From positions 1-64,000 of the forward strand of contig NZ_LNTY01000055.1 in NCBI RefSeq assembly GCF_001559595.1: DNA of 64,000 nt, given 5' to 3'. The notes under the pieces were generated by a model. The model was not told the origin of the DNA. It worked only from the letters and a program-made list of their open reading frames with translations, and did not search any database. The position numbers were made by a program, and so were the translations under genes. This DNA is from Enterovibrio coralii. Lineage in GTDB: Bacteria > Pseudomonadota > Gammaproteobacteria > Enterobacterales > Vibrionaceae. Shown here piece by piece: positions 44,752 to 53,281 of this stretch. Positions within the stretch are counted from its first letter, which is position 1. Each line of letters starts with the position of its first letter.

Positions 44752-45511
44752 CTTCCAGCTCCTCTTTGATTGGTGCGCTTTGCTCTGGTTTGCGCATAAA
44801 GTCGATCAGGGCGATAGCCAGTGCGGCTGCTGCAATGGCCAGCATTGGCAGTTGAAGCCAAGCCGCGCCAACGAAACCAAGAATGAAGTAAGGGATGTAG
44901 GCGTTTTTCATCATGATCTTCATGAGAACCGCAAAACCGATCGCTGGCATCATGCCGCCCGCAACACCTAGACCGTCGATCAGTTGTTGTGGCAGGGCTT
45001 CAACCATTGGCTTGGCGTGCTCGGCACCGAAGAAAATCGGGAGGAAGGCACACAAGAAATAGAAGGAGCCCAGTACCGCTAGCGCAAAATAGTTAACTTT
45101 TTCAATGCCGTCTGTGTCAGCTTCGTCTGCCATCTGGTCACATTTAGACATAACAGGCGACATGGCCGAGAACAGGAAGGTGATACCCATCTGTACGGCA
45201 ACTGCAAATGGCACTGCGATACCGACAGCGACGTTTGGCTCCACATTGGTGGTGATAGCGAACGTTGCACCCACAATGGTTCCGATGATGACGTTAGGTG
45301 GCTGAGCACCGGCTAAAGGTGCCAGACCCATCCAGACCAGTTCCAAGGTACCGCCAACCAAAATACCCGTTTCCAGATCGCCCAAGATCAGGCCAACCAG
45401 AGGACCGAGCACCACAGGTCGGTGCATGTGAGTGAGACCGTTAAAGAGGTCGAGACCGGCGATGAACGCCAGGATCCCGAGCATCAATGCTTGCAAGAAA
45501 CTGATTTCCAT
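44741..45511 (-). CDS. agaW: PTS mannose-family EIIC (AgaW)
   Basis: Sugar-translocating membrane subunit. The 256-residue product is largely hydrophobic, with the IIC family pattern GLDLFNGLTHMHRPVVLGPLVGLILGDLETGILVGGTLELVWMG-type substrate region near the N-terminus. It lies 12 bp after agaV. Substrate assignment to amino-galactose sugars rests on the AgaS, AgaY and AgaR neighbours. Confidence 0.92.
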   Translation of the reverse strand: MEISFLQALMLGILAFIAGLDLFNGLTHMHRPVVLGPLVGLILGDLETGILVGGTLELVWMGLAPLAGAQPPNVIIGTIVGATFAITTNVEPNVAVGIAVPFAVAVQMGITFLFSAMSPVMSKCDQMADEADTDGIEKVNYFALAVLGSFYFLCAFLPIFFGAEHAKPMVEALPQQLIDGLGVAGGMMPAIGFAVLMKIMMKNAYIPYFILGFVGAAWLQLPMLAIAAAALAIALIDFMRKPEQSAPIKEELEDGI

Positions 45512-45523
45512 TACAGTTACTCC

Positions 45524-45997
45524 TTACAGAAGTTTGAAGATGTCGGTAGCAGGTTCCGTAGGAACACCTTGGACATAACATTCCACGCCTGCTTCTTTCA
45601 GGGCGGTGAAGGCATTGATGTCGTTAGCGTCAACGGAGACAGTTTTGTGGATCTGATTTTTCCCCTCAGCAAAGTGCATGTTGCCGACATTGATCCGGTC
45701 AATCGGCACACCACCTCTGACTAAGGCAAGGAAATCGGTGGGGGTTTTACACACCAGCAGGATCTTTTGGCGATCCGCGGCTTTGTGGATGGTGTCTATG
45801 GTTTTTTGCACCGTCCAAAAACGAATGGCGATCCCGTCAGCCAGCACCATTTCCATCAGGTTTTGCTGGATCTGATCGTCGGCGACTTCATCGTTGACCA
45901 CGACAATGATGTTGGCGCCTGCAAAGCCGACCCACTGCACGCCTACCTGGCCGTGCACAAGGCGTTCGTCAATGCGACTAAGTACGATATTTGGCAT
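45524..45997 (-). CDS. agaV: PTS mannose-family EIIB (AgaV)
   Basis: Phosphoryl carrier between EIIA and the sugar. The 157-residue product begins PNIVLSRIDERLVHGQVGVQWVG, where the His of LVHGQV (His15) is the phosphorylation site of this family. It follows agaS by 23 bp and begins the PTS block. Confidence 0.93.
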   Translation of the reverse strand: MPNIVLSRIDERLVHGQVGVQWVGFAGANIIVVVNDEVADDQIQQNLMEMVLADGIAIRFWTVQKTIDTIHKAADRQKILLVCKTPTDFLALVRGGVPIDRINVGNMHFAEGKNQIHKTVSVDANDINAFTALKEAGVECYVQGVPTEPATDIFKLL

Positions 45998-46020
45998 GAT
46001 GAAACTCCTTAACCTGATGA

Positions 46021-47180
46021 TTAATGGTGACTAAACGGATAAATGGTGACGCCTTGAACCACGCGGTTTACTTCGCCGGTTGGGCAAGGGTTATCTGGGC
46101 TGTAACCCAACTGCAGTGACTTCGACATGGCGAGCATTTGGGCGAAAACCACGTACGGGAAGGTCAACCACACATCCGAAAACGCTGTGTCTGAAACGGA
46201 AACCACGTCACCATCAAGACCAGCAGGATTACCTACTGTCAGAGCAAGTTGGTGCATGGCCTGGCTGTTGGCATGTATCTCGCGATACATGTCTATGTCG
46301 TATTGCTGGGTGTAGCTGTCTGAGGAGATGAACTGAATAACCAAGGTCTGTTCATCAATCATGAATTTCGGGCCATGACGAAAACCAAGCGATGACTCAA
46401 ATGTCGTGGCGACTTGCCCTGCGCTGAGCTCGAGCGACTTCAACGATGACTCGCGTGCGACACCGGCCAAACCGCCGCTGCCAAGGATCACCAGACGTTG
46501 ATAGTCTTTGTCCGCCAGGCTATTGGCTGTGTGGGTCCATTCTGTCATGCCCGTTTCGACCACTGTCGCGATGCTGTCGACGCGCTGAGAAAAGGTATCT
46601 CTAGGGATGCGGCCTATCAGTGCCATGGCGGCAAGAGTCATGCAGGTAAAGCTTGATGTCATGGCAAAGCTCTTGTCGTTAGAACCTTCAGGCATCAGAT
46701 GACACAGGGCATTGTCGTGTGTCAGTGCGTAGCGGTAGAGTTCGCCTTGCTCATTACAGGTAAGGATCAGATGCCAGAGGTTATTCACGACCTGATCGGC
46801 GATGGTGACAGCGGCGACACTCTCAGGGCTGTTACCTGAGCGAGCAAAAGACACTAACAAAGTTGGAACGTTGGCATCGAGGTATTCGGTGGGATTGGAC
46901 ACAATATCTGTGGTGGCAACAGCGCGCGCGTCCATACCTTGGGTACGAAGCCAAGGGGCGAGTGCGTCACCCGCGTAAGCGGATGTGCCAGCACCGGTAA
47001 GCAAAACACGAAGCGTTGATTGAGCGAAAATGGGAGCAAGAAACGCGTTGTCGTTTGCGTCTCGGTTTGCCAGTACAACGGCGAGCTGACGCCAGAGGTT
47101 TGGTTGCTGAGCAATTTCAGTGGCGGTGTATTCTGCGCCGTGTTGAGCCAGCCATTCCGCGCTGTAGCTGGGTAATTCAT
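46021..47180 (-). CDS. agaS: SIS-domain amino-sugar isomerase/deaminase AgaS (probable N-terminal frameshift)
   Basis: Predicted galactosamine-6-phosphate deaminase/isomerase producing tagatose-6-phosphate and ammonia. Two SIS domains are visible (LLTGAGTSAYAGD, SFARSGNSPESV; LGSGGLAGVARESSLKSLELS, FRHGPKFM). The open frame reaches a GTG at 47244 and an ATG at 47223 with no good ribosome site. In another frame an ATG at 47180 has AGGAAG five bases upstream. Adding one C in the CCC at 47170-47172 joins it to the AgaS frame as MNYPSYSAEWLAQ, giving 386 residues. I prefer this start; without the added base the start is 47223. Confidence 0.88.
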
Positions 47181-47442
47181 GGTGTCTTCCTCGGTCATTC
47201 TTCTCGCTGGCAATCGCCGGCATCACATCGAATATCGCGGTCACTGAGGCCGCATCTTGTTATGTGTTATCGAGGTAGGTGACGTTCACGGGAACGGTCT
47301 GCCTCCGCATGCCAAAGACAAGATCCTTGGCTGGGATAGCCAGATTGAGTGGGAAGCACGGAATGGCGTTATGTTTCCATTACGTGTTGCTGCCAGGCGT
47401 TTCCTGTGCAGGCGAGAGCAAGAGGGCGAACCCAATCAGTGT

Positions 47443-48216
47443 TTAGTTGTCCTGATCGGCGATGATGACGTCTACACCCATGGTGGTCAGTGCCTGTACA
47501 TACTCGTTCGGGATCCGGCTATCGGTAATCAACTTATCGATACCCCCGGCGTGGCGGATCATGCAGAAGCTTTTGCGACCAAATTTGCTGGCATCGGTTA
47601 CCGCGATAACCTCTCGAGCGACGTCGCACATCACACGGTTGATGTGTGCTTCGCCTTCGTTTGGCGTGGTAATACCTGCATTCAGGTCGAAACCATCTAC
47701 ACCCAGAAACAGCTTGTCGAATCGGTAGTGCTTCAACAGCTGTTCACCTGCCGGGCCATGAAGCGAGAAGGACTGGCGTCGAAGTGTTCCCCCGGCCACC
47801 ATGACTTCAATGTTGTCATAGCTGGCGAGGTCGTAGGCAATGTTGAGCGAGTTTGTCATCACGACCAGTCCGTTTTTCTCCGCTAGGTGGCGGGTGATTT
47901 TTGCGGTGGTCGAGCCTGAATCGAGAATGATGGCATCACCGTCACGCACTAGCTCGGCGGCCTTGGCTGCAATGCGTGATTTGATGTCGGCGAACATGCG
48001 GCCTTTGTCTTGCACCGGCTGGTCAAAAGCAAAATGTCGATTGACCATGGCACCGCCGTAACAGCGCACTATGCAGCCTTTTTTCTCAAGGTAGTTCAGG
48101 TCATTTCTAATCGTCACGGTAGACACGTTAAAGCGGAGGGACAGGTCCTCAACCTTGACGGTATTGTTCATTCGAGCAAGCTCGACGATCTGTTCTCTGC
48201 GTTCTACTGTGGACAT
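47443..48216 (-). CDS. agaR: DeoR-family repressor AgaR
   Basis: Sugar-phosphate-responsive repressor of the aga genes. The 257-residue product has the DeoR helix-turn-helix (ERREQIVELARMNNTVKVEDLSLRFNVSTVTIRNDLNYLEKKG) and the sugar-phosphate effector domain with LDSGSTTAKI, TNSLNIAYDL and GVDGFDLNAGITTP. The 262-bp gap to agaS probably holds the aga promoter. Several CTTTC/GAAAG inverted motifs upstream of agaR suggest autoregulation. Confidence 0.92.
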   Translation of the reverse strand: MSTVERREQIVELARMNNTVKVEDLSLRFNVSTVTIRNDLNYLEKKGCIVRCYGGAMVNRHFAFDQPVQDKGRMFADIKSRIAAKAAELVRDGDAIILDSGSTTAKITRHLAEKNGLVVMTNSLNIAYDLASYDNIEVMVAGGTLRRQSFSLHGPAGEQLLKHYRFDKLFLGVDGFDLNAGITTPNEGEAHINRVMCDVAREVIAVTDASKFGRKSFCMIRHAGGIDKLITDSRIPNEYVQALTTMGVDVIIADQDN

Positions 48217-48292
48217 GATGTAACTCTCTCTTTCACTGTCTTGCGATCGAGTTGCGAGTCTTTCGCTTCATTTCGAGATTCATTTCAGCACA

Positions 48293-48380
48293 CGAAAGAA
48301 AACGAAAGTTAATGGCCGATCACATTCGATAGAAACCTGAAAAAAGCCTAAATTTCTTTCACTTGATAAGAAAGTGAAAG
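48293..48380. promoter_or_regulatory. Candidate AgaR operators (CTTTC/GAAAG motifs)
   Basis: CGAAAGAAAACGAAAG at 48293-48308 has two direct CGAAAG copies ten bases apart; CTTTCACTT (48356-48364) and AAGTGAAAG (48372-48380) form a perfect 9-bp inverted repeat. DeoR-family sites such as E. coli AgaR boxes are repeats of TTTCG-like sequence, so these are plausible AgaR boxes. Confidence 0.5.
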
Positions 48381-48413
48381 GTTTTGGTTTGTGATTTATA
48401 TCGTCCGTTCACA

Positions 48414-48433
48414 AGGAAACTCACGAGTTTCCT
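48414..48433. promoter_or_regulatory. 20-bp palindrome, operator-like
   Basis: AGGAAACTCACGAGTTTCCT: perfect 9-bp arms around AC. No T-run follows, so it looks like a protein-binding site rather than a terminator. Its owner is unknown. Confidence 0.5.
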
Positions 48434-48650
48434 AGAGGTCGGTTTTAGGGAGTGAAAGAGCGGAAATCGAAAGGTCAACTTTTCGCCTTTCGTTGTCAGA
48501 TTTGATGAAAATCACACATTGAAAAATTGGGTGATTTTTACGCTTTCATTTTCTTTTTATCGATAACGTCGTTCATGGAAGGGGTATCACAAACCAATGT
48601 AGCAGGGGGGGGATAAGGCTATGAGGGCAGAATAGAAACAACCAAAGAGA

Positions 48651-48670
48651 GGGGAGCCTTTCGGCTCACC
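48651..48670 (-). terminator. Weak terminator-like stem after patB
   Basis: Read on the minus strand: GAGCC, GAAA loop, GGCTC, then CCCTCTCTTT. A short stem with a poor T tract, 33 bp past the patB stop codon. Confidence 0.4.
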
Positions 48671-48702
48671 CAGAGGAAATAGAGGGGAAATCTCGGTGTT
48701 GA

Positions 48703-49872
48703 TTATTTCAATACAGTGCGAAGGCGACGGATTTTTTCTTCCAACACGGATTTTGGACAACCCAAATTCAAACGAATAAAGCCGCGGCCTTCTTCGCCAA
48801 AGTTGTAACCCATAGTAGGGATGACGCCAGCAGCATGAAGCTGCTTTTCTAGCTCTTCATCAGCAAGGCCCATGTCACGACAATCAACCCATGCCAGATA
48901 GGTCGACTCTTGAACGCGGTAGGTCACTTGCTTCAGTTCGTTACCAATAAAATCGGCCAGCAGCTGATTGTTAGCATCGAGGTACTTCAGTGTGTCGTCT
49001 ACCCAAGCTTTACCGTGACGGTACGCAGATTGGTTAGCCAAAATACTGAACGCGCTATAAACATCAATGCCGTAAGCGAGAAGCTTGGATTTCAATGCTT
49101 CGGCTTCTTTTTCATTCGGGATCATGGTGTTAGTGAGGCGAAGTGACGGCAAACCAAAGGTTTTCGTGCCCGCAATGCACACGGCCATTTTTTCGAAGTA
49201 GATAGGGTCGACACGCAAGCAACTGAAGAAGGTGTTTTCACCAAACACGATGTCTGCCCAAATCTCATCAGAAATCAGGTAAACGCCATATTGGTGGCAA
49301 AGCTTGCAAAGGCGCGTAACTTCTTCTTCTGTCCAAACACGACCACCTGGGTTGTGCGGATTACAGAAAATCATCACCTTCACGCCGTCTTTGAATTGCG
49401 CTTCCAGATCGTCAAAGTCGATGGTGTAGTAGCCGTTGTCATTGTGCATTTTTGAGGTCGCTACGGTGCGGCCAGTGTGCTCAATGGTGCGGTAAAACGC
49501 ATGGTAAACCGGACTTAAGATCAAAACCTTGTCGCCTTCTTGGCTCCAGCGTTCAACCAACATGGCAATAGCTGGCAGGCTGCCCGGTGTGGTGTGGAAC
49601 CATTCTTTTTTCAAGGTCACTTGATGGCGTTCTTGCCACCAGTCAATCACAGAGTTGAAGTATTCGTCTCCACGCTCTGAATAGCCGAAAATGCCGTGCT
49701 CCAATCGCGCTTGCAGCGGCTTGGTAATGAATTCTGGGGCTTTGAAATCCCAATCAGACACCCAGCTTGGCAGTGCTTCACCTTCCGGCACGCCCAGCCA
49801 TTTTTCCATGTAGTCCCATTTCAGGCAGTCGGTGCCGTAGCGGTTAATTACTGTATCCAGTTCGTGAGCCAT
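48703..49872 (-). CDS. MalY/PatB-type PLP-dependent C-S lyase (aminotransferase class I fold)
   Basis: Predicted cystathionine/cysteine-S-conjugate beta-lyase. From ATG 49872 (MAHELDTVINRYGTDCLKWDYMEKWLG) it is 389 residues. The family pattern includes LPSWVSDWDFKAPEF, SPVYHAFY, CNPHNPGGRVW, the PLP Asp in LISDEIWAD and the Schiff-base Lys in IAGTKTFGLPSLR. It is 72 bp downstream of nhaC and likely shares its LacI-family control. The substrate is unknown: cystathionine, cysteine conjugates or another beta-substituted amino acid. Confidence 0.86.
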   Translation of the reverse strand: MAHELDTVINRYGTDCLKWDYMEKWLGVPEGEALPSWVSDWDFKAPEFITKPLQARLEHGIFGYSERGDEYFNSVIDWWQERHQVTLKKEWFHTTPGSLPAIAMLVERWSQEGDKVLILSPVYHAFYRTIEHTGRTVATSKMHNDNGYYTIDFDDLEAQFKDGVKVMIFCNPHNPGGRVWTEEEVTRLCKLCHQYGVYLISDEIWADIVFGENTFFSCLRVDPIYFEKMAVCIAGTKTFGLPSLRLTNTMIPNEKEAEALKSKLLAYGIDVYSAFSILANQSAYRHGKAWVDDTLKYLDANNQLLADFIGNELKQVTYRVQESTYLAWVDCRDMGLADEELEKQLHAAGVIPTMGYNFGEEGRGFIRLNLGCPKSVLEEKIRRLRTVLK

Positions 49873-49881
49873 AACGTCCTC

Positions 49882-49916
49882 AAAAAAAGTGGGAAGCCTT
49901 GAACAGGTCAAGGCTT
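49882..49916 (-). terminator. Terminator-like hairpin between nhaC and patB
   Basis: On the minus strand: AAGCCTTGA, loop CCTGT, TCAAGGCTT, CCCAC, TTTTTTT (stems 49894-49902 and 49908-49916). It lies just before the patB ribosome site GAGGACG and may attenuate expression of patB from the nhaC promoter. Confidence 0.55.
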
Positions 49917-49944
49917 CGATTTGTTATTGTTTTAGGTCTTTCTT

Positions 49945-51388
49945 CTACACTGCCGCTGCAGGCTGCGCGCTTTTCATGTGCTCTTTAGCTTGCGCAATAC
50001 CGATACCGGTGACTGCCCAAATCATTGCAAAGAAAATCGCGGAATAGTTTTGAATTGCCCATGGTAGGTAGTCCAGCGTCGATACACCCAAGGTTGCAGC
50101 CATGAATACACCCGCGTTGGTCCAAGGCACCAAAGGTTCGATGATGGTGCCTGCATCTTCAATGGTGCGAGACAGGTTCTTCGCATCCAGTTTCATTTTC
50201 TTGTAAGTATCACGGAACAGCTCGGATGGGATAAGCAGTGCCAGCTTGCCATCAGAGGTGGTGCATACCACGGTGATGGTAGTCACTATGGTTGCGCCAA
50301 TCAGGCTGGTGGTGCCTTTGATGCCTTTAGCCATGGTGTCTACCAGCACTTTCAGGCCGCCAGTCAGAGCCAGTGTGCCAGCAAATGAGAAGGCACAGAA
50401 AACCAGTAACACCACGCCCATCATTGACGTCATGCCACCACGGTTAACCAGAGTCAGCACGTCTTTAACAATGTCTACATCACCCAGACCTGCTGTTGCG
50501 AACATGCTGGCGTTAAAGCCACTGATCATTGCAGTCAGTGCGGTTTGAAGGCTGAAGCCTTGGAATACAACCGCATTCAATACACCAATTGCGATGGCTG
50601 CCAGCATCAAAGGAATGGTTGGCAACTTGTGGATAGCACCCCACAAAATGAGGCTGGTGGCAAGATGAGGAACACGTTCAGTGAGAACAGTTGCTCAAGG
50701 TTTGCCAGAATCGCCGTCACTTTCTCTGGTGTGTCTGCCGATACATCGCTGCTGCCAACAAAGAAGAACACAACGGCAGAGAGGATGAATGCAGGAATGG
50801 TTGTCCACAGCATGTGCTGAATGTGTGAGTACAAATCGGTGCCGGCAACAACCGGTGCAAAGTTGGTGCTGTCTGACAGCGGAGAAATTTTGTCACCAAA
50901 GTACGCACCTGACACCACGGCACCCGCAACGGCTGCCAAGTTTGCATCCATACCTGCTGCAACGCCCATCAGTGCGACACCGACAGTACCTGCCGAGCCC
51001 CAAGAAGTGCCCGTGCACAGCGATACCATGCAGGTAACCAAGAAAGACGTCAGCACCAAGTATTCAGGCTGATGATTTTCAATCCGTAATAAACCAGCAT
51101 CGGAATGGTACCGCCGACCATCCAGCTGCCAATCAGGCCGCCTACCAGAATGAGAATGAACACCGCAGGCAGGGTTTGCGCCAGACGATCGATAATTGCT
51201 TTTTGAATGTCGTCCCAGCTATAACCCATTTTCCACGCAACGCCAGCGGCTACGATTGCCGACGCCAGAAGAAGACTTTCGATTGGTAGACCGAATACGC
51301 CGTATCCAATCACCAGAAAACCAAGCATGGCAACCAATGGCAGCAATGCTAAAACCTTGGATGGAGCAGATATTACTTTGTTATTCAT
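49945..51388 (-). CDS. nhaC: NhaC-family Na+/H+ antiporter (two apparent frameshifts)
   Basis: Inner-membrane sodium/proton antiporter-type protein. The start is ATG 51388 (MNNKVISAPSKVLALLPLV). Frames change at about 51069 (one C added gives LKIISPEYLVLTSFLVTC) and about 50654 (one base added gives LILPPALILWGAIHKLP). Rebuilt, it has 481 residues and about twelve hydrophobic segments, with the family blocks GTSWGSAGTVGVALMGVA and SGAYFGDKISPLSDSTNFAP. Some NhaC relatives carry amino acids, malate or tyramine; the PatB neighbour makes import of a sulfur amino acid possible. Confidence 0.86.
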
Positions 51389-51401
51389 GTAATTTACATC
51401 C
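51385..51401. promoter_or_regulatory. LacI-family operator overlapping the nhaC start codon
   Basis: TCATGTAATTTACATCC matches 15 of 17 bases of the palindrome at 51525-51541. Its CAT (51386-51388) is the reverse complement of the nhaC ATG, so a bound repressor would cover the start codon. Confidence 0.75.
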
Positions 51402-51524
51402 GATAGGGCAGGAAAAAACAGAGATAAATAAAATTTCAAATCAGTTCTAAGTCGCATTATTAAAATAATCTGTTAATTCCCTGCGATCCGTGATGGATTT
51501 CACCAATGCAAAACAATATGATTG

Positions 51525-51541
51525 TCATGTAATTTACATGA
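51525..51541. promoter_or_regulatory. LacI-family operator upstream of the repressor gene
   Basis: TCATGTAATTTACATGA is a perfect 17-bp palindrome centred on T, 25 bp before the repressor ATG. With the copy at 51385 it brackets the divergent promoter region (140 bp centre to centre), an arrangement suited to repression looping and autoregulation. Confidence 0.8.
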
Positions 51542-51566
51542 TTAAAAAGTATGATCGAGGACACAA

Positions 51567-52553
51567 ATGGCGACCATCAAGGACGTTGCTAAAGTGGCTG
51601 GCGTGTCGATAGCCACCGTATCGAGAGTGATTAATCGAGCGAACAATGTGGTACCAGCGACCGTTGCCAAAGTGGAAGCGGCGATGGTGGAGCTAGGTTT
51701 TGAAGTGCAGGGAAATCGCCGCCTGACCATTAACCAAGGAAATGATCTGCTGGGCTTAGTGGTAAGTCGCTTCAATTCACCGTTTTATGGCTTGTTGACG
51801 CAGGGCGTTGAAAAAATTGCCCGCAAGCACGGCCGTAATCTTATGGTGTTGAGTGGCGAGTACGACGAAGCGAGAGAACAAGAAGCCATTGATGTCTTAT
51901 TGGCAAAAGGTTGTCGTAATATCGTGCTGCACAGCAAAGGCATGTCAGACAAAGTGCTAACCAAACTGGCTAAACAGTTGCCGGGATTGGTGTTGGTAAA
52001 CCGTCACGTGGAAGGCATGGAAGAGCAATGCGTTTGGCTGGATAACGGCGAAGGCACGTACCTTGCGACCAAACATTTGATTGAACAAGGCCACCGCGCC
52101 ATCGCCTATATCTCTTGTGAAATGGCGGTAGATGACAAAGCTGACCGCTTTAACGGCTATTGCCGCGCGCTTGAAGAAGCGGGTATCTCGCTGGATCCTG
52201 ATTGGATTGAAGAAGTGCCGTTTGGCGAACAAGGTGGTGTCACTGCGGCAAACAATCTACTCAACAAGGGGCTACCTGTTACCGCGTTAGTCGCGTTCAA
52301 CGATTTCTTTGCAGCGGCAGCCATGCAGGTCTTTAAAGAGCAAGGCATTAGCATTCCAGAGAGACTCTCGATTGTCGGGTTTGATGATGTGCTGCCAGAG
52401 TGCTATTTCAGCCCAAAACTCACGACCATTAGAAATCCAATCGAAAGCATGGGAATGAACGCGGCAAGACTGTCAATTGAAGGGAAGGACAGTGCATTGG
52501 TAAGGGCGTTCCAACCGCTTTTAATCAAGCGAGATTCCGTACATTCGCTGTAG
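51567..52553 (+). CDS. LacI/GalR-family transcriptional repressor
   Basis: A 328-residue repressor with the LacI helix-turn-helix at the N-terminus (TIKDVAKVAGVSIATVSRVIN), a hinge region and a periplasmic-binding-protein-like effector domain (LLGLVVSRFNSPFYGLLTQG, VLVNRHVEGMEEQCVWLDN, VALVAFNDFFAAAAM-type and IVGFDDVLPECYF). It is divergent from nhaC-patB, and two matching operators lie between. It most likely controls both units; the inducer is unknown. It ends one base before the convergent hypothetical gene. Confidence 0.9.
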   Translation: MATIKDVAKVAGVSIATVSRVINRANNVVPATVAKVEAAMVELGFEVQGNRRLTINQGNDLLGLVVSRFNSPFYGLLTQGVEKIARKHGRNLMVLSGEYDEAREQEAIDVLLAKGCRNIVLHSKGMSDKVLTKLAKQLPGLVLVNRHVEGMEEQCVWLDNGEGTYLATKHLIEQGHRAIAYISCEMAVDDKADRFNGYCRALEEAGISLDPDWIEEVPFGEQGGVTAANNLLNKGLPVTALVAFNDFFAAAAMQVFKEQGISIPERLSIVGFDDVLPECYFSPKLTTIRNPIESMGMNAARLSIEGKDSALVRAFQPLLIKRDSVHSL

Positions 52554-53009
52554 TTACTGTACTTTTTTCGACATTTCACAAAACAAAGGGGCACCTCGCT
52601 GTGAGAGTGCCCGGACAATTTTCATTGCCACAAGCGATTCTTGAAACTCTTCAATAGGAAAGCTCTCTGAGCGTGTTTTCCCTTCACCTGCAAAAATGTA
52701 TCTCGCTTCGACGTCTATTTTTCCTTTTTGCGGATTGGCCGAGATTGAGAGGATCTCTCTGTCGTGCACCAGCAGTTGGTATTTCTTGTCATAGTTTAAT
52801 TGGCAACACTTCACCGTGCGTTTGTTAACGTCGTCATAGCGGTGACTGACAAGCTCCATGGCCGGTGAGATAACTTTGTTACTCACATGCTTAAACTTCT
52901 CAATGAATTCAGCCTCTAGAGCTTTTTTCTCCAGCTCTTTCTCGAGCTCCTGCGCCTCTTTTACTTTTGATTCAGCGACGCTCAGCAAACGCTTTAGGTT
53001 GTCAGTCAT
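52554..53009 (-). CDS. Hypothetical protein with N-terminal coiled coil
   Basis: I do not recognise this 151-residue protein. From ATG 53009 (MTDNLKRLLSVAESKVKEAQELEKELEKKALEAEF-like start) it opens with a charged helical segment (about 8-45) predicted to form a coiled coil. The middle has an alpha/beta part (KKYQLLVHDREILSISANPQKGKIDVEARYIF). Two Cys (VKCCQLN) and a further one near the C-terminus (LFCEMSKKVQ) are present; no signal peptide. It is convergent with the LacI-family gene. Confidence 0.65.
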   Translation of the reverse strand: MTDNLKRLLSVAESKVKEAQELEKELEKKALEAEFIEKFKHVSNKVISPAMELVSHRYDDVNKRTVKCCQLNYDKKYQLLVHDREILSISANPQKGKIDVEARYIFAGEGKTRSESFPIEEFQESLVAMKIVRALSQRGAPLFCEMSKKVQ

Positions 53010-53281
53010 GGTGAGTTTCCTACCAAACATTGCACGCTTATCCCAAATATAGGAAACATATTGCTGTCAAGCTAATCGTACATGTTTTATCCAATTGGGC
53101 CGACTGGCGAGGAACAGGAAACGCGCGCCTTAGTCCGGGGCAGAAACGCTTTTTTACAAAGGTCGTGATGAGCCATTTTCCGTTTCGGATTATTGTTGCA
53201 GCCACCCAGAAAAGGGGTACGATCCGGCAAAGCAGGGATCCTTAGCCCCACATTCTCAACGGCGTTTTATTAGGACAAGAC

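Larger units (their letters stand above)
48217..48702. other. Intergenic regulatory region upstream of agaR
   Basis: No gene. It holds a cluster of GAAAG/CTTTC inverted motifs: CGAAAG twice at 48293-48308, CTTTCACTT-N7-AAGTGAAAG at 48356-48380, and CGAAAGG-N11-CCTTTCG at 48468-48492. A 20-bp palindrome is at 48414-48433. TTTGA-N6-TCACA at 48501-48516 resembles a CRP site. The right end contains the patB terminator-like stem. Confidence 0.5.

Noticed and set aside
47257-47886. Plus-strand open frame of 209 codons antisense to agaR
   Set aside because: It lies almost wholly opposite agaR, has no ribosome site, and shows no recognisable protein family.
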